DNA of 61,812 nucleotides. Source: Phormidium tenue FACHB-1050 (lineage in GTDB: Bacteria > Cyanobacteriota > Cyanobacteriia > Pseudanabaenales > Pseudanabaenaceae). The stretch spans positions 1-61,812 of the forward strand of contig NZ_JACJQY010000035.1 in NCBI RefSeq assembly GCF_014696925.1, written 5' to 3'. The notes under the pieces were generated by a model. It had not been told where the DNA came from. It made no database searches and worked only from the letters and a program-made list of their open reading frames with translations. The position numbers and the translations under genes are program-made. Of this stretch, positions 43,927-52,829 are shown piece after piece (the first letter of the stretch is position 1; each line of letters opens with the position of its first letter).

Positions 43927-44400
43927 CTAGAATTTAATTGTAGATGGAGCTAGCTCAGAAGTTGTAAGAAGCCGATCGCTACTACAATCCCTATTGAATA
44001 AAACCAGAGTGCTTGAAGAATTTTGCTCAAAGCCAATTTGTTCGTAAAACTTTTGCTGGTGAGTCGTCATTAAATAAACGCGCTCAACATCGCAAACATT
44101 AGGATGTGATAGCACCGTTTGGACTAACTTCCGACCCAAGCCTGCGCCGCGATAGTCAGGATCGATCACCACATCCCAAATTGTCGCTCGATAAATACCG
44201 TCACTAGTGGCACGAGCATGTCCAATCAATCGATCGCCATCCCACACAGTTACTACTGGCTTAGAGTTAGAAATAGCGATCGCTAGCCCTGCCAAGGTGC
44301 GCTCCTTTGCCCAAAAAGCTCCCAATCGAAATAATCCTTGCAACTGTTCTAAATCAACTTCTTCGTGGCGATCGCTAAAGCGAATGTGGCGATGATCCAT
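43927..44400 (-). CDS. GNAT-family N-acetyltransferase
   Basis: About 157 residues from ATG 44400 (MDHRHIRFSDRHEE); an ATG six codons upstream (44418) is an alternative. IDPDYRGAGLGRKLVQTVL is the acetyl-CoA pyrophosphate loop, and LMTTHQQKFYEQIGFEQN is the last strand-helix. Single-domain enzyme with unknown substrate. The upstream 43682-43926 gap between phoU and this gene holds no gene that I can see. Confidence 0.88.
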   Translation of the reverse strand: MDHRHIRFSDRHEEVDLEQLQGLFRLGAFWAKERTLAGLAIAISNSKPVVTVWDGDRLIGHARATSDGIYRATIWDVVIDPDYRGAGLGRKLVQTVLSHPNVCDVERVYLMTTHQQKFYEQIGFEQNSSSTLVLFNRDCSSDRLLTTSELAPSTIKF

Positions 44401-44495
44401 ATGCTTACTTTCCCGCATCTATTAACCCATTGTAGGATTAGGTTTACATACTACTGATCCAGTCAATGTATCTATTTTTGCTAGATCCCTAAAAA

Positions 44496-44522
44496 AGAAA
44501 GGGCGCTAAGCGCCCTTTCTTT
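44496..44522. terminator. Hairpin after desC
   Basis: 12-bp perfect arms, core GGGCGC-TAA-GCGCCC, 2 bp from the desC stop on the minus strand. Confidence 0.75.
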
Positions 44523-44524
44523 CT

Positions 44525-45388
44525 TTATTTAGCTTGCCAAGGCTCAGGTAAGTAGACTTTCTTCGCCAAGCCAACTGCTTGCAAAAGATTGATTACGCCC
44601 CAAGTCGGATCGATTTCCCACCATTTCAAGCCAGACCGTGCCGACTTAGGAAATGCATGATGATTGTTGTGCCAGCCTTCGCCATAGGTCAATATTGCTG
44701 CCCACCAAAGGTTTGTAGAATGGTCAGGGGTTTCCGCAAAGTTCTTGTAGCCCCATTTGTGACAAGCAGAGTTAATCAACCAAGTGCTATGCCATAGCGC
44801 TACGGAGCGTACTGCCATGCCATAAACCAAGAAAGACATACCAAGTCCAGAGAATGCAGTTTCGCCAATTACATAAAGTAATATTGCGAGTGGCACTTGC
44901 AGCAGTAGAAAGTAGACATCTAAAAACTTGTAGTAAGGGTCGTTAGCAAGATCAGGTGCAAATTTGCTGTAGTTTGAACGCTGAAAATGCTCAGGCTTGG
45001 AGTACATGATCCACATCATGTGGCTCCACCAAAAACCTTTATTTGCCGAGTAGGGATCTTTTTGATTGTCTTCTGTAAAACCGTGATGCTGACGATGTCC
45101 GCCCACCCAAAATACGGGACCGCCTTGCAGTGCTAATGCTCCAATTGTGGCGATGATGTATTCCAACCACTGAGGCACTTGAAAGCTACGATGGCTAAGT
45201 AAGCGATGATATCCTAAGGTGATGCCGATGCTGCCAAATAACCAATGCAAGAAGACTGTAAGGATTACAGCTTGCCATGAGAAGTAAAAAGGCGCAGCTA
45301 GGGCAGCGAGATGAAAAGCACTGAAGAAGGCAACATTTGTCCAGTTCAGGTTTTGTTCTTTTGAGATGGCTTCAGTAGTGGCGGTCAT
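44525..45388 (-). CDS. desC: Delta-9 acyl-lipid desaturase
   Basis: About 287 residues from ATG 45388 (MTATTEAISKEQN). The longer GTG-started frame would run through an operator-like repeat, so the ATG is preferred. It inserts the first double bond into membrane-lipid acyl chains. Three histidine boxes bind the di-iron centre: HRLLSHRSF, HRQHHGF and HNNHHAFP. Four membrane segments; LGYHRLLSHR and YGEGWHNNHH are family hallmarks. It is divergent from a TetR-type gene with twin palindromes in between, which suggests direct control of desaturation by that regulator. Confidence 0.93.
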   Translation of the reverse strand: MTATTEAISKEQNLNWTNVAFFSAFHLAALAAPFYFSWQAVILTVFLHWLFGSIGITLGYHRLLSHRSFQVPQWLEYIIATIGALALQGGPVFWVGGHRQHHGFTEDNQKDPYSANKGFWWSHMMWIMYSKPEHFQRSNYSKFAPDLANDPYYKFLDVYFLLLQVPLAILLYVIGETAFSGLGMSFLVYGMAVRSVALWHSTWLINSACHKWGYKNFAETPDHSTNLWWAAILTYGEGWHNNHHAFPKSARSGLKWWEIDPTWGVINLLQAVGLAKKVYLPEPWQAK

Positions 45389-45418
45389 GAAATAATAACT
45401 TAAGGGGTGGTGAGGAGA

Positions 45419-45435
45419 TGCAAGTATCACTTACA
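45419..45435. promoter_or_regulatory. Probable TetR operator, desC-proximal copy
   Basis: TGCAAGTATCACTTACA, a 7-3-7 inverted repeat with one mismatch, 31 bp upstream of the desC ATG. Same sequence as the second site except one base. Confidence 0.75.
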
Positions 45436-45469
45436 GTTATGTTAAGTCTAACTGTTTTTTAAGTAATAA

Positions 45470-45486
45470 TGCAAGTATCACTTGCA
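45470..45486. promoter_or_regulatory. Probable TetR operator, regulator-proximal copy
   Basis: TGCAAGTATCACTTGCA is a perfect 7-3-7 inverted repeat ending 10 bp before the TetR-fusion ATG. It is 51 bp centre to centre from the other copy, about five helical turns. Confidence 0.8.
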
Positions 45487-45496
45487 AATCATCTAA

Positions 45497-46753
45497 ATGG
45501 TACATGCGCTCATGTCTGTATCTCGAATTCCTACTCGTCAACGCATAGTTAACACAGCGCTAGAGTTGTTTGCTAGCAAAGGAATCACCGAGACAACTAC
45601 TCGCCAAATCGCTGACTTTGCTCAGGTTAATGAAGTAACTTTATTTCGACATTTTGGAAATAAACATGGGTTATTGCTAGCTGTATTGCAAGAATGTCTG
45701 CAAAAATATCTGGTGTTGGCGCAAGTGGGAGAGTCGCTCATGGTGTCAGATATCTCTAGTCAGAGTGATTTGCGGAGATTTCTCAAATATTACATTCAGA
45801 GTTCGTTGCGGGCGCTTGAAAGCGTGCCTGAGTTGGTGCGATCGCTTGTTGGGGAGGCTGGGCAATATCCCTTAGAGAGTCGTCAAGCACTTGCCCAAGG
45901 CATTAATCAAGTCAATCAAACGATCGCTACAGCCATCCATGATGTGTTGCTTAATTCGCGGTTGCAATATTCTTTGCCGCCAATTAAGCTGGCAAACTTA
46001 TTAAATACTTGTATTTTGGGTTACGCTGTGATCACCTTAACCAGTGATGTCCAGACGATTTGGAGCGATCGCGATGAGTTTGTGAGTACATTGGTGGATA
46101 TGTTTGTCCAAGAAGTCATCCCCATCTCTCAAGCAAAACCAATTATTGATATCCCTGCGGAGACTGTTCGGGAAATCCTGCTGCAAGCTAAAAAATGTGG
46201 AGCCAAGGATTATGCGATCGCCTATCTATTATTTGGATCAGGACTCACCGCAATGGATATTACGCGCTTGTGTCTAATGGACTATCAGCATCATGCTAAT
46301 CATGGGATTTTACGAACTAGGGACAAAGCTGGTAATGAGAGATCTGTACCACTCAATCAAAAAATTCTTGGACATCGTTATGGCTCAGCAACCAATAACC
46401 CTCTCAGTGCCTATCTCAAGACTCGTAAGAACGAACTTAAGAATGATTTAAAAGAGCTGCAAAATAGTGACAAGATTGAGTTTTTGTTTTTCAGTAGCGA
46501 TCGCCAGCCCTTGTCACTAGAAGAAATTGAACAGATGTGGGAGCGTTGGACGCAGCCCTATCGAAATCTCGATGGCTTACCCCTAACTATTGATCAAGCC
46601 CGTCATACTTGGTGTATTGAAATGTTATCTCGTGGCATGGATGTTGATAGCTTTAGCATCATTAGCGGTATCAAACCCAAAGAACTACAAGCTTATCAAA
46701 CCCGCCTCAATCAAAAGTTAGCGATTGATAAAGCGATCGCCCTTGACTCTTAA
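45497..46753 (+). CDS. TetR-family regulator fused to a degenerate tyrosine-recombinase domain
   Basis: 418 residues. Residues about 10-60 are a TetR helix-turn-helix (RIVNTALELFASKGITETTTRQIADFAQVNEVTLFRHFGNKHGLL), followed by a typical helical ligand domain to about 215. Residues ~225-410 match the catalytic domain of XerC/D-type integrases: AYLLFGSGLTAMDITRLCLMD, RTRDKAGNERSVPLN and TIDQARHTWCIEMLSRGMDV. The first catalytic Arg (usually GLR) is Thr and the HxxR His is Asp. The second Arg, the following His, a Lys and a possible Tyr (LQAYQ) remain, so recombination is unlikely. ATGs a few codons downstream (45509, 45512) are alternative starts. Confidence 0.8.
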   Translation: MVHALMSVSRIPTRQRIVNTALELFASKGITETTTRQIADFAQVNEVTLFRHFGNKHGLLLAVLQECLQKYLVLAQVGESLMVSDISSQSDLRRFLKYYIQSSLRALESVPELVRSLVGEAGQYPLESRQALAQGINQVNQTIATAIHDVLLNSRLQYSLPPIKLANLLNTCILGYAVITLTSDVQTIWSDRDEFVSTLVDMFVQEVIPISQAKPIIDIPAETVREILLQAKKCGAKDYAIAYLLFGSGLTAMDITRLCLMDYQHHANHGILRTRDKAGNERSVPLNQKILGHRYGSATNNPLSAYLKTRKNELKNDLKELQNSDKIEFLFFSSDRQPLSLEEIEQMWERWTQPYRNLDGLPLTIDQARHTWCIEMLSRGMDVDSFSIISGIKPKELQAYQTRLNQKLAIDKAIALDS

Positions 46754-46788
46754 AAGTAAAAACGACTCAAAGAGTCGTTTTTACTTTT
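46752..46788 (+). terminator. Intrinsic terminator of the TetR fusion gene
   Basis: 17-bp perfect arms (46752-46768, 46772-46788), AAA loop, T-run after. It begins at the stop codon. Confidence 0.85.
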
Positions 46789-46982
46789 TTAGCTATTTTT
46801 ACCAAGTTGATGAACTTAGTGTATAATTCGGGCGTTTAATGTACTTAGAAATCTTGAGTACATTGGATCAAATGTTCTCAGTGCATCAGATACAGAGCAT
46901 CTTTGATTTGAGAGGCAAACAGGTTGGTATTATCGGAGTTCAGATCGGCATTTTCAATTGAAGTTTCGGGTAGAAAAGCAAA

Positions 46983-49121
46983 GTGAGAGTTCCCCTAGAC
47001 TGTTACCGAATCCTTGGGTTAACACACCTGTCAGGGCTAGATAAAATCCATCAAGCCCATCGTGATCGCCTGCTCTCTATGCCAAGGCGTGAATATTCTG
47101 ATGCCGCGATCGCCTCTCGCAAGCGCATTATTGATAAAGCTTATGAAACTCTGACTGAACGCGCAATTCCTGCGGAAGCCAATGATCTATTAGATGCAGA
47201 TAGCGATCGCCCAGTTTTAACATTGCCGCCTCAGATTGAAGCTGACGAAAAAGACTTTGCAGGGCTACTACTGATTTTGTACGAACTCGGCGAATCCGAG
47301 AAAGTTTTATCCCTCGCTAAACCCTATTACGACCCCGAAGAAGCCGAGTATCAGTCTGCTAGAATTTCTCCCCATGATCCAGATCTTTTGCTATCTGTAT
47401 CTTTGTCCTATCTAGATCTCGGTCGTGAATATTGGAAACAAGGACAGTATGAATCTGCGGCTTCATCTTTAGAATCTGCTCAAGAAATTTTATTGCGGGA
47501 AGGACTATTCCTAAGTATTCGCAGTGAAATCCAAGCCGATCTATTCCGTCTGCGTCCCTATCGTATCCTCGAATTGTTAGCATCACCTGACAATCACACC
47601 AATGAACATCGCAAAGGTATGTCACTTTTGCAAGAGATGCTTGATGCAAGGCGTGGCATTGATGGATCGGGTAATGACTATTCCAGTCTCGGTATTGATG
47701 ACTTTTTGCGATTTATCCAGCAACTACGCAGCTACATGACGGCGATCGAGCAGCAAACCCTGTTTGAGGAAGAAGCGCGTCGTCCATCTTCTGTAGCAAC
47801 CTATCTCGCTGTATATGCCTTGATTGCCCGTGGATTTTCGCAGCGTCAGCCAGCCTTGATTCGTCGCGCTAAGGGATTGCTAGTCAAACTCAGTGCTAAG
47901 CAAGATATTTATCTGGAAAAAGCGGTATGTGCTTTGTTGCTAGGGCAGACCGAAGAAGCAAGTGCAGCGATCGATAATAGTGCCGAAGAGGATCAAATTG
48001 CTTTCATTCGTCAGAATTCTGAAGGTGCGCCTGATCTTTTACCTGGGCTATGTCTCTATAGCGAACGATGGCTCCAAGAAGAGGTCTATCCACATTTCCG
48101 CGATCTGATGAGTCAAATAGTCTCGCTTAAGGATTATTTTGCTGACGAACAAGTGCAAGCATACTTAGAAGAATTACCGAATACGGGCGCAATGTCATCG
48201 GAATGGACTTCTCCAGTGGGTGGCGATCGCTTAGCAGCGATGTCGTCTCTTGATGATTCACCAACCGTAACTCGTGATTTTGATCTTAATCCTGCTAAAA
48301 GTACTGTTGCCGATCCAAAACTCTCTAACTACGCCCCTGAAACTCCTAACCGTTTTCAGCGATCGGCGACTCCCGTAATTGAGCGACCTGCCTATGTCAA
48401 TGCCAATGGCACAGGTAATGCAGCGCGAGGCTTACCTAGCTCTCGCCGTACTAGTAACGTACCACCAACTAGAAACGTTAATGAGCCGATCAGGGAAATC
48501 AAACGTCCATCTCAAGTTCACGCATCTCCTCCAAAACGTAAGTTTAATGTTGGTCGTTTAGTCACGGTAATTGTTGTGGCGATCGCTTTATTAGCTGGCA
48601 GTATTGGTTTAGTTGTTTGGGCTGTCCGAGCCTTAAGCGGTTCTACACAACCACAGCCTGTAACTCTAGAAAAACCGATCACAACTCTAGTCCAAGCCAT
48701 CAAAGAAAATAATGCTGCGCCAATTGCTCAACCAGGACCTTTAGATAAAGAAACTGCTACCAAACTCATCGAAACATGGCAAGCCACTAAATCAAAAGCT
48801 TTGGGCAAAGACTATGAGGACAATCTTCTAGAAGAAGTTTTAGTTGATCCTGCCCTTAGTGACTGGAAAGGACGCGCTAAAGAACTTAAATCTAGCAACT
48901 CTTATTTGCAGTATCAAACCAAGTCTAGTGAAGTTGATAGTGTCATCCCTGATGGTGATAGCAAAGCCAAAGTAATCGCTAAAATATCAGAGTCAAGAAA
49001 TTATTTTAATAATGGGGAACTTGATCGCAGTGCATCAAAGGATAATGCTAGCTACACGGTTGAGTATGACTTAGTAAAAAAAGATAATAAATGGCTAATT
49101 AGGGAAATGTTAGTCTTTTAA
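46983..49121 (+). CDS. ftn2: Cell division protein Ftn2/ZipN (ARC6 homologue)
   Basis: 712 residues from a GTG start at 46983 (MRVPLDCYRILGL); no ATG fits the family start. It tethers FtsZ to the membrane in cyanobacterial division. Domains: an N-terminal J-like domain lacking HPD (DKIHQAHRDRLLSMPRREYSD), a long helical region to about 400, a disordered Ser/Pro/Asn-rich stretch, one membrane segment near 525-552 (VTVIVVAIALLAGSIGLVVWAV), and a C-terminal periplasmic IMS/DUF4101 domain. A TATAAT at 46821-46826 could be a promoter element. The stop codon lies inside a palindrome. Confidence 0.92.
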   Translation: MRVPLDCYRILGLTHLSGLDKIHQAHRDRLLSMPRREYSDAAIASRKRIIDKAYETLTERAIPAEANDLLDADSDRPVLTLPPQIEADEKDFAGLLLILYELGESEKVLSLAKPYYDPEEAEYQSARISPHDPDLLLSVSLSYLDLGREYWKQGQYESAASSLESAQEILLREGLFLSIRSEIQADLFRLRPYRILELLASPDNHTNEHRKGMSLLQEMLDARRGIDGSGNDYSSLGIDDFLRFIQQLRSYMTAIEQQTLFEEEARRPSSVATYLAVYALIARGFSQRQPALIRRAKGLLVKLSAKQDIYLEKAVCALLLGQTEEASAAIDNSAEEDQIAFIRQNSEGAPDLLPGLCLYSERWLQEEVYPHFRDLMSQIVSLKDYFADEQVQAYLEELPNTGAMSSEWTSPVGGDRLAAMSSLDDSPTVTRDFDLNPAKSTVADPKLSNYAPETPNRFQRSATPVIERPAYVNANGTGNAARGLPSSRRTSNVPPTRNVNEPIREIKRPSQVHASPPKRKFNVGRLVTVIVVAIALLAGSIGLVVWAVRALSGSTQPQPVTLEKPITTLVQAIKENNAAPIAQPGPLDKETATKLIETWQATKSKALGKDYEDNLLEEVLVDPALSDWKGRAKELKSSNSYLQYQTKSSEVDSVIPDGDSKAKVIAKISESRNYFNNGELDRSASKDNASYTVEYDLVKKDNKWLIREMLVF

Positions 49122-49156
49122 GACAAAAGGGGCGCAAAGCGCCCCTTTTGTCTTAA
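49118..49156 (+). terminator. Palindrome over the ftn2 stop codon, AAA core
   Basis: 18-bp perfect arms around AAA, core GGGGCGC; contains the TAA at 49119-49121. Confidence 0.8.
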
Positions 49157-49180
49157 AGCAATTATCGATCAGACGAACTA

Positions 49181-49231
49181 CAAGAACAGTTTTAAAAGTG
49201 ATGCAATGCATCACTTTTAAAACTGTTCTTG
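49181..49231. repeat. Palindrome, single-base centre
   Basis: 25-bp perfect arms (49181-49205, 49207-49231) around one A; AT-rich outside, TGATGCA inside. It lacks the GGCGGC core of its neighbours. Confidence 0.85.
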
Positions 49232-49282
49232 ATCTGGTTTTGTGAGCGCAAAGCGCTATAGCCATCTGTATCAGGACAAATC

Positions 49283-49337
49283 AAAACCCAAATAGTGTGA
49301 GGCGGCTCGAAGCGCCGCCTCACACTATTTGGGTTTT
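49283..49337. repeat. Palindrome, asymmetric CTCGAAGCG core
   Basis: 23-bp perfect arms (49283-49305, 49315-49337) with the same arm sequence as the element at 29104-29178, but the centre is altered. Left flank CTGTATCAGGACAAATC also matches that element. Confidence 0.8.
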
Positions 49338-49399
49338 ATTTCCTAGCAAAACTTACGTTGCTATAGCTGTTATTGATTGTGTTAGGACAAAAGCAAAAT

Positions 49400-49444
49400 C
49401 CAAGAAGAGAATGGCGGCGCTTCGCGCCGCCATTCTCTTCTTGG
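49400..49444. repeat. Palindrome, TTC core
   Basis: 21-bp perfect arms around TTC. The same 45-bp unit occurs inside 52830-52884. Flanks include TATAGCTG and TTGGCGACAGCTATA. With the three palindromes before it, it fills the 355-bp ftn2-recA gap; no gene is present there. Confidence 0.85.
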
Positions 49445-49476
49445 GTTTACACTTGGCGACAGCTATATAAAAAGTT

Positions 49477-50616
49477 TTAGAAATCTTCTGGTGGGACATC
49501 ATCATCTTCAGGCTCAATTTCTTCAGGCACAACCTTAGTTGCTGAAACTGCTACACCTGCGGATAACTTTTCACGGACTTGGCGTTCCACATCTTGAGCA
49601 AACTCTGGTTTGTCTTCCATGTATTTGATCGTGTTGTCTCTACCCTGTCCAATGTTGTCGCCTTGGTAGCTATACCATGCACCCTTACGCACGATAATGC
49701 TCATTTCTTCAGCTAGGTCTACCAGACAGCCAACGGTAGAAATACCTTTACCGAAAATAATGTCAAATTCAGCAATACGGAAAGGTGGCGCAACTTTATT
49801 TTTAGCAACCTTGACCTTAGCGCGAATCCCATATTCTTCCGTCCCTTTTTTCAGGGTTTGGATGCGGCGAATATCCAGACGAACTGAGGCGTAGAACTTG
49901 AGGGCAGTACCACCTGTAGTCGTTTCAGGGCTGCCATAGGACACGCCAATTTTTTGGCGCAATTGGTTTAGGAAAATAACGATGCAATTGGATCTACCAA
50001 CATTAGCCGTGATTTTGCGAAGCGCTTGGCTCATCAAACGGGCTTGCAATCCCACATGGGATGCACCCATTTCACCTTCGATTTCAGCACGGGGGACAAG
50101 GGCGGCTACGGAGTCGATCGCGATGATATCCACTGCCATCGATCTCACAAGGTTATCAACAATTTCTAGCGCCATTTCCCCTGAGTCGGGTTGGGAAATT
50201 AACAAGTTATTAATATCAACACCGACACTGGCGGCATAGGTGGGATCGAGGGCATGTTCAGCATCGACGAAGGCTGCGATACCGCCGCGCTTTTGAACTT
50301 CAGCGATCGCGTGCAGTACTAAGGTAGTTTTACCTGAGCTTTCTGGCCCGTAGACTTCGATAACCCGTCCTTTGGGCAATCCACCACCAAGGGCAAGATC
50401 GAGGGGTAATGCGCCGCTAGGGATGGTTTCGACGCGCATATTTGTGGCATCGCCGAGACGCATGATCGAGCCTTTGCCATGATCTTTCTCGATCTTTTGC
50501 ATGATCGCATCAAGCGCCTTTTTTTTCTCAGGACTGATGTTAGCCTTTGCTGCTTGGGCGATCGGTGTAGCCTTGTCAACTTGACTATTTGCCGTTGCAG
50601 AAGAATTTTTCGCCAT
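49477..50616 (-). CDS. recA: RecA recombinase
   Basis: 379 residues. It drives homologous strand exchange and, in bacteria with LexA, SOS induction. The Walker [24 protein letters not shown], Walker [22 protein letters not shown], loop L2 ([20 protein letters not shown]) and [12 protein letters not shown] are all present. The N-terminus has a ~30-residue Ala/Lys-rich extension and the C-terminus the usual acidic tail ([15 protein letters not shown]). Two ATTTGTACT motifs lie 70-130 bp upstream. Confidence 0.97.
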   Translation of the reverse strand: MAKNSSATANSQVDKATPIAQAAKANISPEKKKALDAIMQKIEKDHGKGSIMRLGDATNMRVETIPSGALPLDLALGGGLPKGRVIEVYGPESSGKTTLVLHAIAEVQKRGGIAAFVDAEHALDPTYAASVGVDINNLLISQPDSGEMALEIVDNLVRSMAVDIIAIDSVAALVPRAEIEGEMGASHVGLQARLMSQALRKITANVGRSNCIVIFLNQLRQKIGVSYGSPETTTGGTALKFYASVRLDIRRIQTLKKGTEEYGIRAKVKVAKNKVAPPFRIAEFDIIFGKGISTVGCLVDLAEEMSIIVRKGAWYSYQGDNIGQGRDNTIKYMEDKPEFAQDVERQVREKLSAGVAVSATKVVPEEIEPEDDDVPPEDF

Positions 50617-50839
50617 TGCCGTTCGAGGTTTAGTTCGTTTAATAAGTCTGCCTCATTATGACACTAAGCTTCTGCATTTGAGGTGTTAAATTTGTACTGA
50701 AATTTAAGCGATTGCCTTGATTTTGCTAGCATTTAGATATTTGTACTAAAAATCTTCAACAAAAAACGCAACATTTGTAGGATCTCTTAATTCATCAAAT
50801 TATTTTTATAACAACGCAAGAGATAGCTAAAACAAATCA

Positions 50840-50892
50840 AAACCCAAAATATGAGTGGCGGCGCTTCGCGCCGCCACTCATATTTTGGGTTT
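50840..50892. repeat. Palindrome, TTC core
   Basis: 25-bp perfect arms, AAACCCAAAATATGAG outside. Flanks GATAGCT and GTCCTAAGCAAAACTTAC recur in the family. It lies about 225 bp upstream of recA. The rest of 50617-51075 shows no gene. Confidence 0.85.
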
Positions 50893-51075
50893 ATGTCCTA
50901 AGCAAAACTTACATTGCTATGAAACGAATCCTGATCTTCAACTGAGATATTTGGGCTGATATAAACGTGAGTTCGGTAAATTTTCAATAACTTGAAAAGC
51001 CATTTTTAAGTTGTGCAGAATGTAATTCAAATATTAATTCTGGTAATTCTAAAAATTAGATATCTTATAAACATA

Positions 51076-51573
51076 CTAATCTTCGCCAAATACTTTGGTA
51101 TATCCTACATAACCTATTAGGAGAACTATTGCCAAAATTATTAAAAATGAGTTGAAAGGCAAATATGAGAAGAAATATAAATGAATCCTGCTAGAAATCC
51201 ACGATAAAAATATAAATACTAGTGACATAAACATCAAGCCTTGGATAAATTTAAAGGCTGGAATCCGACTAAGTGGCATCCGTTTTTTAGCAAGAATAAT
51301 CGAACAGATTACGTGATAAGGGGCAGATAAAAGCAACAAAATATCCGCTTCCTTACCTAATTTCCCCCAGCCTCCAGTATTGCTGGCATAGGCTATATAA
51401 CCAGCAAACACAATAGCTACAAATGCAGATATGCTCAAATTTACACTTAATACATAGGGTTCTTCTTTAGTCCCCGGTACAACTAAGCAAATAAAATAAG
51501 CGATCCAAGGAGATAGAAATACTAATAAAAGAACAGGTATTTTATAGAGTGTTAGAAGGCTTTCTATGGTCAT
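51076..51573 (-). CDS. Multi-pass membrane protein, unknown
   Basis: 165 residues with about five hydrophobic segments: LLVFLSPWIAYFICLVV, LSISAFVAIVFAGYIAY, ILLLLSAPYHVICSII, GLMFMSLVFIFLSWI and FLIILAIVLLIGYVGY. The coding region is AT-rich and has no HIP1 octamer, unlike most neighbours, so it may be a more recent arrival. No family recognised. Confidence 0.6.
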   Translation of the reverse strand: MTIESLLTLYKIPVLLLVFLSPWIAYFICLVVPGTKEEPYVLSVNLSISAFVAIVFAGYIAYASNTGGWGKLGKEADILLLLSAPYHVICSIILAKKRMPLSRIPAFKFIQGLMFMSLVFIFLSWISSRIHLYFFSYLPFNSFLIILAIVLLIGYVGYTKVFGED

Positions 51574-51778
51574 AAAATGCTCCTTTATTTAAAAATTCCT
51601 CTAACTTCTCAATTGCAAATCTCAGCAAAAACAACTAGGCTCTATGCAGTCTAATTCTGTAAAACTCGCATAATTATTGAGCTATCAGACGAATTGTGCC
51701 GAGATTATTTTTAAAATTACCCCATAATTAAAAAAAATGTCAAATTTACTAATGATATGGCAGTAGACATTTTAGAAC

Positions 51779-51823
51779 CTAAAAGATGAGGTGCGACGCT
51801 TTGCGTCGCACCTCATCTTTTAG
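51779..51823. repeat. Palindrome, TTT core
   Basis: 21-bp perfect arms, core GCGACGC. It lies in the 560-bp gap 51574-52133, where I see no gene. Confidence 0.85.
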
Positions 51824-51878
51824 ATCTGATTGCAGTCTATGGCAACTAATTCATGTATGGAAAAAGTACAGGCTTCAG

Positions 51879-51915
51879 CTTCGCTCAGCCAACACAGACT
51901 GTTAGCTGAGCGAAG
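51879..51915. repeat. Inverted repeat CTTCGCTCAGC
   Basis: 11-bp perfect arms with a 15-base loop; an extra partial GGCTTC copy lies outside. Confidence 0.6.
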
Positions 51916-51968
51916 CCAAAGCCCCATGTATTGTTTAGGAATGCTATACAGCGCTTTGCGCTTTCTCG

Positions 51969-52019
51969 AAACCCAAATAAATGAGGCGGCGCGAAGCGCC
52001 GCCTCATTTATTTGGGTTT
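51969..52019. repeat. Palindrome, GAA core
   Basis: 24-bp perfect arms around GAA, core GGCGGCGC, AAACCCAAATAAATGA outside; followed by the recurrent ATGTCCTGA. Confidence 0.85.
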
Positions 52020-52133
52020 TATGTCCTGACATAACTGGCTACTGATTGTGATATTTGATCCGAGACAAATGCAACATTTGTAAAGTCTAATGTCAGAATT
52101 GAAATAAGTAATTCTAACTAGCGGTCTAATACT

Positions 52134-52679
52134 ATGTCTTCGGAACATCCACCAGTTATGTTGGTGGACGCTTATAACGTGATTGGACTGTGGCGGCATT
52201 TGCAGGAAATGAGAGATCTGCAAGGGTTTGACATTGCCCGATCGCATTTAACGGAGATAATGGTCAACTTTAGTGCTTATCACGGCTATAAAACGACATT
52301 GGTTTTTGATGCCTATGTGCAGGCGACACCTGCCAAAGCCGAAAAAATAACGAAAAACCTTAGGCTGTATTTCACCGATCATAATGAAACTGCGGATACT
52401 TATATCGAGCGTCAATGTGGTAAATACCGACGTGATCCGCTTAGACATTTAAAAAGGATTATTGTCGTCACTTCCGATCGCGCCCAGCAACTTACCGCAG
52501 TCGGATTTGGCGCGGAGTGGCTATCGGCTACAGCATTAGAACAGGAAGTGGAAGCAACTCTGCGATCTGTGCAAAGTCGTCAAAGACCGCAAAAGGCAAA
52601 TACAAATAATCTTCTTGGTAATCGCATCGATAGCGCTACTAAAGATAAATTAGCCAAGTGGAGAAATAGGCTGAATTAA
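52134..52679 (+). CDS. NYN-domain (YacP/Rae1-like) ribonuclease
   Basis: 181 residues. PIN-like fold with the first acidic motif MLVDAYNVIG (Asp12), then VFDAYVQAT, ETADTYIERQCGKYRRD and VVTSDRAQQLTAVGFGAEWLSA. These are the NYN/YacP signatures; the B. subtilis homologue Rae1 cleaves mRNA on ribosomes. The C-terminus is basic. Single gene between palindromes. Confidence 0.88.
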   Translation: MSSEHPPVMLVDAYNVIGLWRHLQEMRDLQGFDIARSHLTEIMVNFSAYHGYKTTLVFDAYVQATPAKAEKITKNLRLYFTDHNETADTYIERQCGKYRRDPLRHLKRIIVVTSDRAQQLTAVGFGAEWLSATALEQEVEATLRSVQSRQRPQKANTNNLLGNRIDSATKDKLAKWRNRLN

Positions 52680-52724
52680 TCTAATTTTAATCGATATATC
52701 AATGTAAGTTTTGCTGAGGACATC

Positions 52725-52777
52725 AAACCCAAAATATGAATGGCGGCGCTTCGCGCCGCCATTCATATTTTGGGTTT
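52725..52777. repeat. Palindrome, TTC core
   Basis: 25-bp perfect arms; left flank ATGTAAGTTTTGCTGAGGAC is the reverse of the right flank of 50840-50892. Differs from that copy by an A/G exchange that is matched in both arms. Confidence 0.85.
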
Positions 52778-52829
52778 TGATTTTTGCCCGAGCTATCTCT
52801 TATAGCTGTCGCCAAGTGTATGAGGACAT

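Noticed and set aside
50688-50750. Two ATTTGTACT motifs upstream of recA as possible LexA boxes
   Set aside because: They lack the second half of the cyanobacterial LexA consensus as I recall it (a GTWC half-site at fixed spacing), so I do not claim an SOS operator.
51820-52247. Several 70-80 codon frames upstream of the NYN gene
   Set aside because: All lie across palindromes on both strands; none has a family match or a ribosome site.
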